Source: an uncultured Fretibacterium sp.
GTDB taxonomy: Bacteria > Synergistota > Synergistia > Synergistales > Aminobacteriaceae
Length of the DNA: 15,025 nucleotides
Assembly (NCBI GenBank): GCA_937900285.1
Contig: CALCEM010000045.1
Location: 1-15,025, forward strand
Reading direction: 5' to 3'
The position numbers were made by a program, and so were the translations under genes. This document shows positions 5,778 through 14,800 of this stretch, piece by piece; the stretch's first letter is position 1; each line of letters starts with the position of its first letter. A model generated the notes under the pieces. The model saw only the letters and a program-made list of their open reading frames with translations. It ran no database searches and was not told the origin of the DNA.

Positions 5778-7613
5778 ATGAGCAAAAAATTAGTATCAGA
5801 ACTTGTAACCGATTATCTTGAACGCAGGGATGTAAAATATATTTTTGGATTATGCGGACATACTGTAATCGGAATGCTTGATGCGCTTTCAAGAAGTAAC
5901 AAGATCAAATATATTTCAAACCGTCATGAAGCAGTCGCCTCAACAGCTGCCGATGGTTACGCAAGAGTTACTCACAAAGCGTCCGTAGTAATGTGCCATT
6001 TAGGACCAGGAATCACAAACGTATTAACAGGAGTCGCAAATGCTGCATTTGATTCTATTCCTATGGTGGTATTTGCCGGCGATGTACCGAGCTATTATTA
6101 TGGCAAACATCCTCACCAAGAAGTAAACATGCACGGAGATGCTACACAGTATAGAATGCTTGAACCAGTTTGTAAACGTTGCTGGCGAGTTGATGATCCT
6201 GAAGCATTGCCCGACATTTTGGATAAAGCTTTCAGGCTTGCTGAATCTGGTCGTCCCGGACCTGTATTAATTGATATGCCGATGGATATTTGGTCACGCG
6301 AAATTGAAGAGGATTTATTTGCAAGAACTTACCAGGACAGCCATATAACAATTAAACCGGCACTCGATCCTGCAGCAGCTAAAGCGATCGCAGAAAAATT
6401 AATTAACGCTAAAAATCCCGTAATTCATGCAGGCGGAGGGATTTTATTAGCACAAGCTTCGAAAGAATTAGCGGCACTCGTTGAATTTTTAGATATTCCA
6501 GTTTCAAGGACGTTAATGGGGCAGGGCTGCTTAAGTGATAGACATCCTTTAATGGTCGGTCAAACAGGTTTCTGGGGATTGGCCAGCACTCATGAATTTA
6601 CGTTAAATGCTGATGTAATTCTTGCGCTTGGGACGAGATTCGCAGAAGCTGATTCATCGAGCTGGTATCAGGGTGTAACGTTTGATCCTTCAGTAACGAA
6701 ATTTTTACAGATAGACATTGATCCGTCTGAGATCGGCAGAAATTATCCTGTTGAGATCGGAGCAGTTGCAGATCTTAAATTAGCGTTGGCTCAAATTTTG
6801 GAAGAAGCTAAGAAGATTAAGCCGGAAGGAATTAAGAGAGCTGGACTCCGTGAAAAAATTCAGAAGGCAAAAGATGAATTTAAAGCTTCAAACGTAGCAA
6901 TTTCCAACGATGACAGATTCCCAATGACACCGCAAAGAATTTTAAAAGATTTAAAAGAGGCCATCCCGGAAGATGCATTAATTTTCACTGATGTAGGCTG
7001 GAATAAAAACGGAGTTGCTCAACAGTTTGAGATCACGATTCCCGGAACGGTTCATCATTCTTCAGGACTTGCAACGATGGGATTTGGAGCTTCTGCAGTT
7101 TTAGGCGGAAAGATCGCGGCACCTGATAAAATTTGTATTGCGTTGGTTGGAGACGGCGGCTTTGGAGTTAATCCGACCTGCATGGCTACAGCTGTAGAAA
7201 AATCCATCGCCTGCACTTGGGTCGTAATGAATAATAAAGCATTCGGAACGATCGCAGGACTCGAAAATGCAAATTATCACACAAAATTCGGAACGGAATT
7301 CCGTACACCAGACGGCGCAGAATATTCACCGAACTGGGCAAAAGTTGCGGAGGGTTATGGAGTTGAGGCGATCAGAGTTGAGAAGGCTGCTGATTTCCGT
7401 CCCGCAATGGACAAAGCCGTAAAAGCTAATAAAGAGGGTCGGCCGTTCTTAGTTGAAGCAATTATGGAAAATATCGCAGTTCCAACGCCTGGATGCTGGA
7501 ATATTAACGATATTTATACACCGAGCGAACTCGTTAAAGAGGGTAAACTCGTAAAGAAAGAAAACGGCAGATATGTACCGCCAAGTCACGCAAAATCACA
7601 TATAACGAAATAA
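5778..7613 (+). CDS. TPP-dependent enzyme of the acetolactate synthase / 2-oxoacid decarboxylase superfamily
   Basis: Thiamine-diphosphate enzyme that cleaves or joins C-C bonds next to a carbonyl. Visible are the cofactor-activating glutamate in NRHEAVASTAADGYAR (Glu51), SIPMVVFAGDVP and GRPGPVLIDMP of the N-terminal domain, a middle domain from about 195, SSGLATMGFGASAVLGG, and the TPP/Mg motif GDG (458-460) followed 24 residues later by NN (485-486). The 611 residues are slightly longer than typical. The start ATG follows a strong GGGAGGAT with 10 bp spacing. The next gene, 24 bp downstream, is a SauS-type acylating dehydrogenase, so the product is probably an aldehyde. Candidate reactions are sulfopyruvate or other 2-oxoacid decarboxylation. 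The N-terminal part does not read like the sulfoacetaldehyde acetyltransferases (Xsc) I recall. The substrate is unknown. Confidence 0.85.
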   Translation: MSKKLVSELVTDYLERRDVKYIFGLCGHTVIGMLDALSRSNKIKYISNRHEAVASTAADGYARVTHKASVVMCHLGPGITNVLTGVANAAFDSIPMVVFAGDVPSYYYGKHPHQEVNMHGDATQYRMLEPVCKRCWRVDDPEALPDILDKAFRLAESGRPGPVLIDMPMDIWSREIEEDLFARTYQDSHITIKPALDPAAAKAIAEKLINAKNPVIHAGGGILLAQASKELAALVEFLDIPVSRTLMGQGCLSDRHPLMVGQTGFWGLASTHEFTLNADVILALGTRFAEADSSSWYQGVTFDPSVTKFLQIDIDPSEIGRNYPVEIGAVADLKLALAQILEEAKKIKPEGIKRAGLREKIQKAKDEFKASNVAISNDDRFPMTPQRILKDLKEAIPEDALIFTDVGWNKNGVAQQFEITIPGTVHHSSGLATMGFGASAVLGGKIAAPDKICIALVGDGGFGVNPTCMATAVEKSIACTWVVMNNKAFGTIAGLENANYHTKFGTEFRTPDGAEYSPNWAKVAEGYGVEAIRVEKAADFRPAMDKAVKANKEGRPFLVEAIMENIAVPTPGCWNINDIYTPSELVKEGKLVKKENGRYVPPSHAKSHITK

Positions 7614-7637
7614 TTTAATGAGGGGGAAATTTTATAA

Positions 7638-9116
7638 ATGCCACATGAAGTAACACCAGAAGAAATTAAAATGATTGATGAAATGGTTGTAAAAGCCAGA
7701 GCAGCTGCCGAAATTATTGCAACTTACGATCAGGAACGCGTTGATCATTTGTGCCGTGCAATTTGTGCAGCTCTTTACCCGTTAAAAGTTTGGGGACCTA
7801 TTTGCGACGAAGCAGTTGACGAGACCAGACTCGGCGATAAAGTTACGAAGAGAAACAAGCGCAACAAGTTAAAATTAATTTTGCGTGATTGTTTACGTCA
7901 AAAGAGCGTCGGAATTATTGAGACTATTCCGGAGAAGGGACTTGTAAAATATGCTAAACCGGTCGGAGTTATTGCGACATTAGTCCCGACGACAAATCCG
8001 TGCGTTACACCTGCAGGCCAGGCAATTTACGCCGTGAAAGCACGCGACGTTTTAATTTGCTCACCACATCCGAGAGCTAAAAAAACAACTTGCAAAACTG
8101 TAAATATTATTCGTGATGTTCTTGTTCGCGAAGGTGCACCGGCTGATATAGTTCAAGTAATCGAGGAGCCGAGTTTGTCATTAACGCAGGAATTAATGAA
8201 AAAAGTAGATTTAATTATCGCGACTGGCGGCCGTCCAATGGTTAAGTCCGCATATTCCGCAGGCGTTCCGGCTTATGGTTCAGGTGCAGGAAACTCAACG
8301 GTTATTGTTGACAATACAGCTAACACCAAAGAGCGCGCATATGAAGCAGCCATGAACACCAGAATTTCAAAATGTGCTGATTTCGGTTCGGGATGTTCCT
8401 GCGATGGGAATTTAATCGTACATGAGAGCGTGTATGATAATTTTGTGGAAGGTCTCGAAAAAGAGGGAGCATATTTCCCGACATACGAAGAAGCCGAAAA
8501 AATTAAAAAAGTTATGTGGGATGAAAATGGTCACAGACTTCCCGACACAGTAGCTATTTCTGCGCAAGCTCTTGCGAAGGCTGCCGGCTTTGAAATTCCT
8601 GCTGACCGTAAATTTATCGCAATCAAACGCAACGGAACTGATCACGACTTCACAATTAACACTGTTGAAGACATGAAAAAATGCATCGGTAAAGAGCATT
8701 TCTTCTCAACCGAAAAATTAACGACATTATTAACATTATTTAAGTACGGCGGAGAATTCCAGACGGCACTTGACATCATGTTAATGATCTTCGACAAAGC
8801 AGGCGGAAAAGGACATTCATGCGGATTATATTCATTTGATGATGATCATATTAACCGTTTAGGAATGTGCGCACCTGTTTCACGTTGCATGATCAGACAG
8901 CCTAATAATCGCGGGAACGCAGGTTCTGCAACAAATGGAATGCCTCCAACGAACTCGATGGGCTGCGGAACTTGGGGCGGAAACATTGTAAGCGAAAACA
9001 TCACGTTAAAACATTACATGAATACCACTTGGGTAGCGCGTCCAATACTTGAAGATATGCCTTCATTGCAGGCGTTATTTGGAGAATTTTACGTCGACGG
9101 AATGGACGAAGAATAA
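7638..9116 (+). CDS. sauS: Acylating aldehyde dehydrogenase, SauS (sulfoacetaldehyde dehydrogenase) family
   Basis: Interconverts an aldehyde plus CoA with an acyl-CoA using NAD(P). In the named family the aldehyde is sulfoacetaldehyde, but relatives act on other short aldehydes. Its 492 residues show KYAKPVGVIATLVPTTNP (104-121), IATGG (194-198), GSGAGN (214-219), and SKCADFGSGCSC (244-255), where Cys253 aligns with the catalytic cysteine of SauS/EutE-like enzymes. The family C-terminus follows: GHSCGLYSF, NSMGCGTWGGN and SENITLKHYMN...RPI. The N-terminal half is unusually rich in cysteine. The start ATG follows GAGGGGGAA. It is cotranscribed with the upstream TPP enzyme and followed by a terminator. 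Family assignment is firm; the physiological substrate is inferred only. Confidence 0.85.
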   Translation: MPHEVTPEEIKMIDEMVVKARAAAEIIATYDQERVDHLCRAICAALYPLKVWGPICDEAVDETRLGDKVTKRNKRNKLKLILRDCLRQKSVGIIETIPEKGLVKYAKPVGVIATLVPTTNPCVTPAGQAIYAVKARDVLICSPHPRAKKTTCKTVNIIRDVLVREGAPADIVQVIEEPSLSLTQELMKKVDLIIATGGRPMVKSAYSAGVPAYGSGAGNSTVIVDNTANTKERAYEAAMNTRISKCADFGSGCSCDGNLIVHESVYDNFVEGLEKEGAYFPTYEEAEKIKKVMWDENGHRLPDTVAISAQALAKAAGFEIPADRKFIAIKRNGTDHDFTINTVEDMKKCIGKEHFFSTEKLTTLLTLFKYGGEFQTALDIMLMIFDKAGGKGHSCGLYSFDDDHINRLGMCAPVSRCMIRQPNNRGNAGSATNGMPPTNSMGCGTWGGNIVSENITLKHYMNTTWVARPILEDMPSLQALFGEFYVDGMDEE

Positions 9117-9144
9117 ATTTAAAATATCTTAACAAAAATTTTTT

Positions 9145-9190
9145 GGCCATCGGTTATGTTTTATGCCGGTGGCTGTTTTGTATTTTTATT
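9145..9190 (+). terminator. Intrinsic terminator after the dehydrogenase gene
   Basis: GGCCATCGG (9145-9153) pairs with CCGGTGGCT (9166-9174), nine pairs including two G-U, with a 12-nt loop and a U-rich tail (GTTTTGTATTTTTATT). It closes the two-gene operon just before the phosphatase-like gene. Confidence 0.82.
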
Positions 9191-9218
9191 TCTTGTTTGA
9201 AACGGAGAATATAATTTT

Positions 9219-10013
9219 ATGAGAGCAAATTTAAAAAAATTCGTGATGCTTTTTATTTTGGTTGCGTGCGTTATTATCTTGTTTGATAAAATCTCTTATT
9301 CAAGTGAGATCAACAAAAAAAATTTTTATCACGAACTTTCAAAACGTTTAAGCAAAAACAGAGCAGATTATTCAAATTTAAGTAATGAGGAATTTGCAAA
9401 TTTTAGAGCGGTAATTTCAACAGGCATAACAACCGGAAAATTATACAGGTCATCATCTCCCGTAAAAGCTTGGGGCAATCGAGATATTATTTCAGATAAT
9501 GCAGCAAATAAAGCAGGCGTAAAAACTTTTATAAATCTCGCCGACTCCGAAAAAGATTTAAAAGCACGAAAAAATTTTAATCAAAAATATTATTCAAGAC
9601 AAAAATTTATATGCTTAAACCTCAATTTAAAATTTAAATCAAAAAATTTTCAAAATGCTCTGGCGCGGGGGTTTAAATTTATGGCTGAAAATGATCCGCC
9701 GTTCTTAATTCATTGCGATTTAGGAAAAGATCGAGCCGGATTATTTTGCGCGTTGATCGAATGTTTAGCCGGAGCTTCCGCCGATGAAGTTGTTAATGAT
9801 TTTATGATCTCGTTTTATAATTATTTCGGAATTATAAAAAATTCAGACGAATACGAATTTATAGCAGACAACGAAATAAAGCCATTTTTAGCGAGCATCT
9901 TGGAAGTAAAAAATATTTATGACGTAAATTTATATAATGCTGCCGAAAAATATTTTTTAAAAATCGGTGTATCGCAAAATGAAATTAATACACTTCGACA
10001 AAAATTAAAATAA
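9219..10013 (+). CDS. Exported or membrane-anchored CX5R tyrosine-phosphatase-like protein
   Basis: Cysteine-dependent phosphatase fold, closest by motif to the bacterial tyrosine phosphatase/Y_phosphatase3 group. The P-loop is HCDLGKDRAG (165-174) with nucleophile Cys166 and Arg172. Family landmarks before it are KLYRSSSPV (74-82) and FINLADSEKD (104-113). The helix after it reads ALIECLAGASADEVVNDFMISF. An N-terminal hydrophobic segment (about 8-22) would export or anchor it; LVAC (14-17) loosely fits a lipobox, but the hydrophobic run continues past it. Its 264 residues and strong AT bias contrast with the operon upstream. The start ATG follows GGAG by 11 bp. It begins 28 bp after a terminator with no clear promoter of its own, so it may rely on read-through. 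The substrate (phosphotyrosine, phosphoinositide or inositol phosphate) is unknown. Confidence 0.75.
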   Translation: MRANLKKFVMLFILVACVIILFDKISYSSEINKKNFYHELSKRLSKNRADYSNLSNEEFANFRAVISTGITTGKLYRSSSPVKAWGNRDIISDNAANKAGVKTFINLADSEKDLKARKNFNQKYYSRQKFICLNLNLKFKSKNFQNALARGFKFMAENDPPFLIHCDLGKDRAGLFCALIECLAGASADEVVNDFMISFYNYFGIIKNSDEYEFIADNEIKPFLASILEVKNIYDVNLYNAAEKYFLKIGVSQNEINTLRQKLK

Positions 10014-10018
10014 AAATG

Positions 10019-10057
10019 AAAAAATCCTCCCGTTAAAAATTTCAGATTTCAGGAGGA
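10019..10057 (-). terminator. Intrinsic terminator after the DUF3857-like gene
   Basis: On the minus strand TCCTCCT (10057-10051) pairs with GGGAGGA (10031-10025), with possible extra A-U pairing in the loop, and is followed directly by six U residues (10024-10019). The last pair is a G-U only in this direction, and the plus strand has a poorer tail, so it mainly serves the minus-strand gene. Confidence 0.75.
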
Positions 10058-10089
10058 GCATTTAATTTAAATTTTAAATTAATTTTAAT

Positions 10090-11835
10090 TTATCTGACCG
10101 GGATATTTTTTGCTACAAAGTTATGCCACAAAATAATATTACGCCTCAATAATGACATGTTGCCTATTGAAATTACCGGCATATTAATTTCTAATCGCGC
10201 ATTCGCCTCAAGTTTGTGACGGCGATTTAAATAATTTTCAGAATAATTTATTTTATCGGGCATCGGCAAAATTTTCCCTGACACAAGTGCTTCTTTTGCA
10301 TTTTTAGGCAATGACAAATTTATATTAATTTCAAGCACAAACGGGAATTTTAATTCAATCGTCGGCGGAGTGTTCGCAAGGTCATTCAACATTACAGGCT
10401 CAAAAAATGGTAATATCGCTAAAATCCCACGTCCAGTCCCCGCAATACCGGGCCGATTCACAACTTTAAAATTTAATTCGCCATCCTGAATTTTCAAATT
10501 TTCATAATGCGTCAATCCCGGAAATAATGAATATAAAATTTCTTCTGGTGTACCGCTTAAAATATTATTCCAGCCTCCAGAAATATTTAATTTTACGTTT
10601 CCGTTAAGTATGCCATTTTCATCAAGTTTTAAATCCATCAAGGCATTTAATTTATTTGCGCTAGCTTTTGAAATCGGAATACTTTTTTTTATTAATCTGC
10701 CCTCGTTTGAAACACTGTAAATTTTTACACCCTGCATTAAAACGGGATCATTCAGCGAAAAATATTTTAATTTAAATTTAGGATCAGAACTTTTTTTAAA
10801 TTCAATAACAGGCTCGTAAAATAATGCTTCACTTAACGGCGAATCCTTTTCAGGCTCATAAGGCAACGCCCACCGCATTTCCGTATTATTAAGCCATGAA
10901 TTGGCTAAAATTAATTTCTCGGATTTGCTCCAGCCTCCAGAATTTGGAATATTTCTGCGAGAATTTGATTCAGCCAAATTAATATTTGGTTCGGATTTCA
11001 ACCAGTCTATAAAATTTTTTGTGCCGCCTTTTAATATTTTTGTTATTTCTGGTGTCGGCTTTACGCTGCCACTGTCATCGGCCCTGTTAAATACGCTCTT
11101 CAACCCGTTTTCATTCCGGACATTTCCGTACGCTATTCCAGAACGCTGAATTTTTGATAAACCTGCTAACGGATTAAACGCTTCAGAATTAATTTTACGC
11201 CAGGTGTATACAGTTCCGTATAAACTATTTTGAACGATGGGGCGCAAATTTTCCTGAGGGAACGTTACATAATTCAAAGCCTGCTGCGACGTGATCTCAA
11301 TTAAATTCTCCCATATTCTTAAATCCTCTTGAAGCCAGCATACTCCATCAAATGAAATATGTTCAGGTAAAATTTCTTTCCATGCAATCAAAATTATAAA
11401 ATTTTCGGGTAATTCGCCATTAAAATCAATTATATTTAAATTATTCTGCTCAACTGGTTTTACATCACGTATTTTTTTGTCGCTCGCAAAATCGTATAAA
11501 CTAGAATGCATAATATTAACATTGCCATTTCTCGGAATTTGTATATTCCAAGTGAGCCATTTTGAATCAATATTTTTGCGGCATAAAATTATATATAATC
11601 TCGTTATTTCCATTCCGCCATTTTCGTGGCGCGTGACGTTTGTGCTCTTTAGCCAAATAATTCCATTATCATCGGGATATGTCGAAAAATCCGGGTTAAC
11701 TCGCCTCATCTGTTGAATATCATACGGCGGAAGCCCTGAAGGTTTTTCATATGTCCGCATAGCATAAGAAGGAACAGAAATTAAAATAAAAATTAAAATT
11801 AAATTTAACACAAAAAATATTTTTACTCGACGCAT
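10090..11835 (-). CDS. Exported DUF3857/transglutaminase-like protein, catalytic residues apparently lost
   Basis: I choose the ATG at 11835: AAAGGA lies 10 bp upstream within the end of secA, and the product starts with a clean signal peptide (MRRVKIFF, hydrophobic core, SVPSYA with likely cleavage after residue 25). A longer frame back to 11937 would put a non-signal stretch first. The mature part of about 556 residues is built like DUF3857 proteins: an N-terminal beta-rich domain, a central transglutaminase-like region (about 285-380), and a C-terminal beta domain ending in LLRRNIILWHNFVAKNI. In the central region, GWSKSEKLIL (from 301) stands where GDCKDKALLL-type sequence with catalytic Cys is expected, and FYEPVIEF replaces the expected His-containing FNHAIVAV-like stretch. 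It is probably a non-catalytic cell-envelope protein. It lies 4 bp after secA, in one operon. Family call is moderate. Confidence 0.55.
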   Translation of the reverse strand: MRRVKIFFVLNLILIFILISVPSYAMRTYEKPSGLPPYDIQQMRRVNPDFSTYPDDNGIIWLKSTNVTRHENGGMEITRLYIILCRKNIDSKWLTWNIQIPRNGNVNIMHSSLYDFASDKKIRDVKPVEQNNLNIIDFNGELPENFIILIAWKEILPEHISFDGVCWLQEDLRIWENLIEITSQQALNYVTFPQENLRPIVQNSLYGTVYTWRKINSEAFNPLAGLSKIQRSGIAYGNVRNENGLKSVFNRADDSGSVKPTPEITKILKGGTKNFIDWLKSEPNINLAESNSRRNIPNSGGWSKSEKLILANSWLNNTEMRWALPYEPEKDSPLSEALFYEPVIEFKKSSDPKFKLKYFSLNDPVLMQGVKIYSVSNEGRLIKKSIPISKASANKLNALMDLKLDENGILNGNVKLNISGGWNNILSGTPEEILYSLFPGLTHYENLKIQDGELNFKVVNRPGIAGTGRGILAILPFFEPVMLNDLANTPPTIELKFPFVLEININLSLPKNAKEALVSGKILPMPDKINYSENYLNRRHKLEANARLEINMPVISIGNMSLLRRNIILWHNFVAKNIPVR

Positions 11836-11839
11836 AATT

Positions 11840-14800
11840 TTAAAGTCCTTTACCATGACAATATTTATATTTTTTCCCTGAACCGCATGGACATGGATCA
11901 TTACGTCCGATTTTAACGGCTTTTTTAACTGGAACATTATTATTATTATTTTGAGCCTGATTAAATTCGCGCTTTTCGAGTTTTATATTTTGCGGCTGCC
12001 TTGAATAATTTTTCTCGGTCATTACTTTTATTCTGAAAATCTGCTCACTAAAAGTATTTTTAATTTGTGCCATCATGTCCTGAAATAAATTAAATGACTC
12101 AAATTGATACTCGATTAACGGATCTTTTTGCCCAATCGCACGCAAACCAATTCCGCGCCGTAATTCATCCATGCCCAGTAAATGCTCGCGCCATGAAGAA
12201 TCCAAAATATTTAACAGAACATATTTAACAAGACCGCCGGCGATATTAATATTATTTTCAGAGTTTGAATTTAACTCATTAATTTTATTATCGTAACGCG
12301 ATTTTATTTCACTTAAAATTTTTTCTTGAGCTTCTTCCACTTCCTGACGCGACATTAATTTATTTATTCCTGCATCATGGCCGAATAAATTTTTTAATTT
12401 CAGTGCTGCACGTTCCGGATCAGGCTGTGAATTATCCTCAGGAAAATATTTATCAATAACATCATAAATTACACCTTTCACTATATCCCAACCATATTCA
12501 ATCATTTCGCGGTCCGGTGTATTTAAAATCGTTTGACGCTCCGTGTAAATTGCTTCACGCTGCTGGTTCATGACGTTATCATATGCGAGTAACTGTTTAC
12601 GTATATCAAAATGCATCTCTTCAACTTTTTTCTGCGAATTTTCAATAATTTTTGACAGCATCCCGGATTCAATAGCTTCACCGTCTTTCATTCCTAGTTT
12701 ACTCATTAACGGTTGAATACGGTCCGAACCAAATAAACGTAATAAATTATCTTCGAGCGATAAATAAAACCTCGATGTGCCGGGATCGCCCTGCCTTCCT
12801 GAACGTCCTCTCAGCTGGTTATCAATTCTGCGGGATTCGTGGCGCTCAGTTCCAATTATTGCGAGTCCGCCGGATTTAGTTACGCGGTCATGTTCTGTTT
12901 TGCACTGGTCAATATAATTTATTAAAATTTGTTCGTAATCGGTTTTAATCTGCTTGAAAATTAAAATTAAATTATCGATAATTTTATCACCGGCCGGAAT
13001 ATGTTTCTCGTTTAAAAAATTCTGCGCTAAGTCTTCAGCCTGAACATTTGAATATCTCGCGAAATAGTCATAAACTTCATTTGAGTTTAATTCAGCATGT
13101 GAAACATTAAAATTTCTCGCGTTGCTTAATAAATCTTCTTTCGCCATAAATTCCGGGTTTCCGCCGAGCATTATATCCGTACCGCGTCCGGCCATATTAG
13201 TGGCGACTGTTACAGCTCCTTCGTGTCCAGCTTGTGCGACGATCATGGCTTCGCGTTCGTGATGTTTAGCGTTTAGGACTTGATGGGGGATTTTTCTGGC
13301 CTTTAATAATTTGCTCACCTTTTCGGAATTTTCGATCGAAGTGGTTCCGACTAAAACGGGCTGTCCATTTTTATGGCATTCTTCAACGTCATCGGCGACT
13401 GCGTTAAATTTTTCGTGTTCAGTTGCATAAATTACATCTGGATTATCGATGCGGATCATTTTTTTATTTGTAGGAATTGTGATGACCTGGAGGCCGTAAA
13501 TTTCTTTAAATTCTTCCGCTTCGGTTGCAGCAGTTCCGGTCATGCCGGCTAATTTTTTATACATTCTTAAATAATTTTGCAGCGTAATAGTTGCGAGCGT
13601 TTGACTTTCCCGGCCGACCTTAACGCCTTCTTTTGCTTCAATAGCCTGGTGTAATCCGTCCGAATATCTGCGCCCAATCATTAAACGCCCTGTAAATTCA
13701 TCGACAATAATAATTTCGCCGTCTTTTATTACGTAATCTATATCGCGTTTATATAATTCGTGGGCTTTGATGGCCTGTATAACTCTGTGAGCTAAATCAG
13801 AATGAGAAGCATCAGAAAATAATCCGGGAATTTTTAAATATTCTTCAGCTTTTATAATTCCTGCTTCAGTAATTGAGATGCTGCGCTCTTTTTCGTCCTT
13901 TTCGTAATCCTGATTTAATTTTAAAATTCTTGCTGCTGAATCTGCGCGAGTATATAAACTTGTATCATCATCAGCGGTCCCGGAAATTATTAAAGGCGTT
14001 CGGGCTTCGTCTATTAAAATCGAGTCAACTTCATCGACTATACAGAAATTATGTCCGCGCTGTACCATTTCTGAGGATTTCATCACCATGTTATCGCGCA
14101 AGTAATCAAATCCAAATTCCGAATTAGTTCCGTAAGTAATATCTGCGTTATATGCTTGTGCTCTTTCTTCGTCAGGCATGTACGGGTAAATTACTCCGAC
14201 TGACAGCCCCAAAAAATTATAAACTGGAGCCATCCAAGCTGCGTCACGCCGAGCTAAATAATCATTTACTGTAACAACGTGAACCCCTTCTCCTCGTAAA
14301 GCGTTTAAAACTACGGCTAACGTTGCGACTAAAGTTTTACCTTCACCGGTTTTCATTTCTGCAATTTTCCCATCGTGCAGAGCCATGCCGCCTATTAATT
14401 GGACATCGTAATGTCTTAAACCAATCGTGCGCGCTGAAACTTCCCGGACTATAGCGAAAACTTCCGGCAAAAATTCATCTAATAAATCCGGATTGTCGCG
14501 AACTTGTAATTTAATTTCGGAGCAACGTATTTTTAAATCATCATCGGAACGTGATTTAACATCGTCATCATATGAGTTAATAATTTCGACGAGTTCATTA
14601 TATTTTCTGAGTGCTCTATCATTTGGATCGAGACCTAAAATTTTTTTAATAGTGTTTAATATCAAAATAGCACCAAAAATGATAACTAAAATGTCAAACG
14701 CTTTTAGGAAGCCTAAAAGAACATAAGCTAAAACACTAGTGCCGTCTGCATTTATACTAAATACGGACAAAGCTATGGCGATTGCTAAAAACATAGCGAC

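Noticed and set aside
5778..7613. Annotation as Xsc (sulfoacetaldehyde acetyltransferase)
   Set aside because: The neighbour is SauS-like, but the N-terminal region reads closer to acetolactate synthase/2-oxoacid decarboxylases than to the Xsc sequences I recall.
8412..8699. Minus-strand open frame inside the dehydrogenase gene, and similar antisense frames in ffh, secA, rplS, rpsP and the DUF3857-like gene
   Set aside because: They lie opposite well-supported genes, have no recognisable motifs and look like frame shadows.
10019..10057. Bidirectional terminator also ending the phosphatase-like gene
   Set aside because: On the plus strand one pair becomes a mismatch and the downstream U-run is interrupted, so only the minus-strand call is supported.
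11836..11937. A longer start for the DUF3857-like protein, overlapping secA by about 100 bp
   Set aside because: The extra residues are read from the secA zinc-tail region in another frame and would precede a classic signal peptide; a good ribosome site serves the ATG at 11835.
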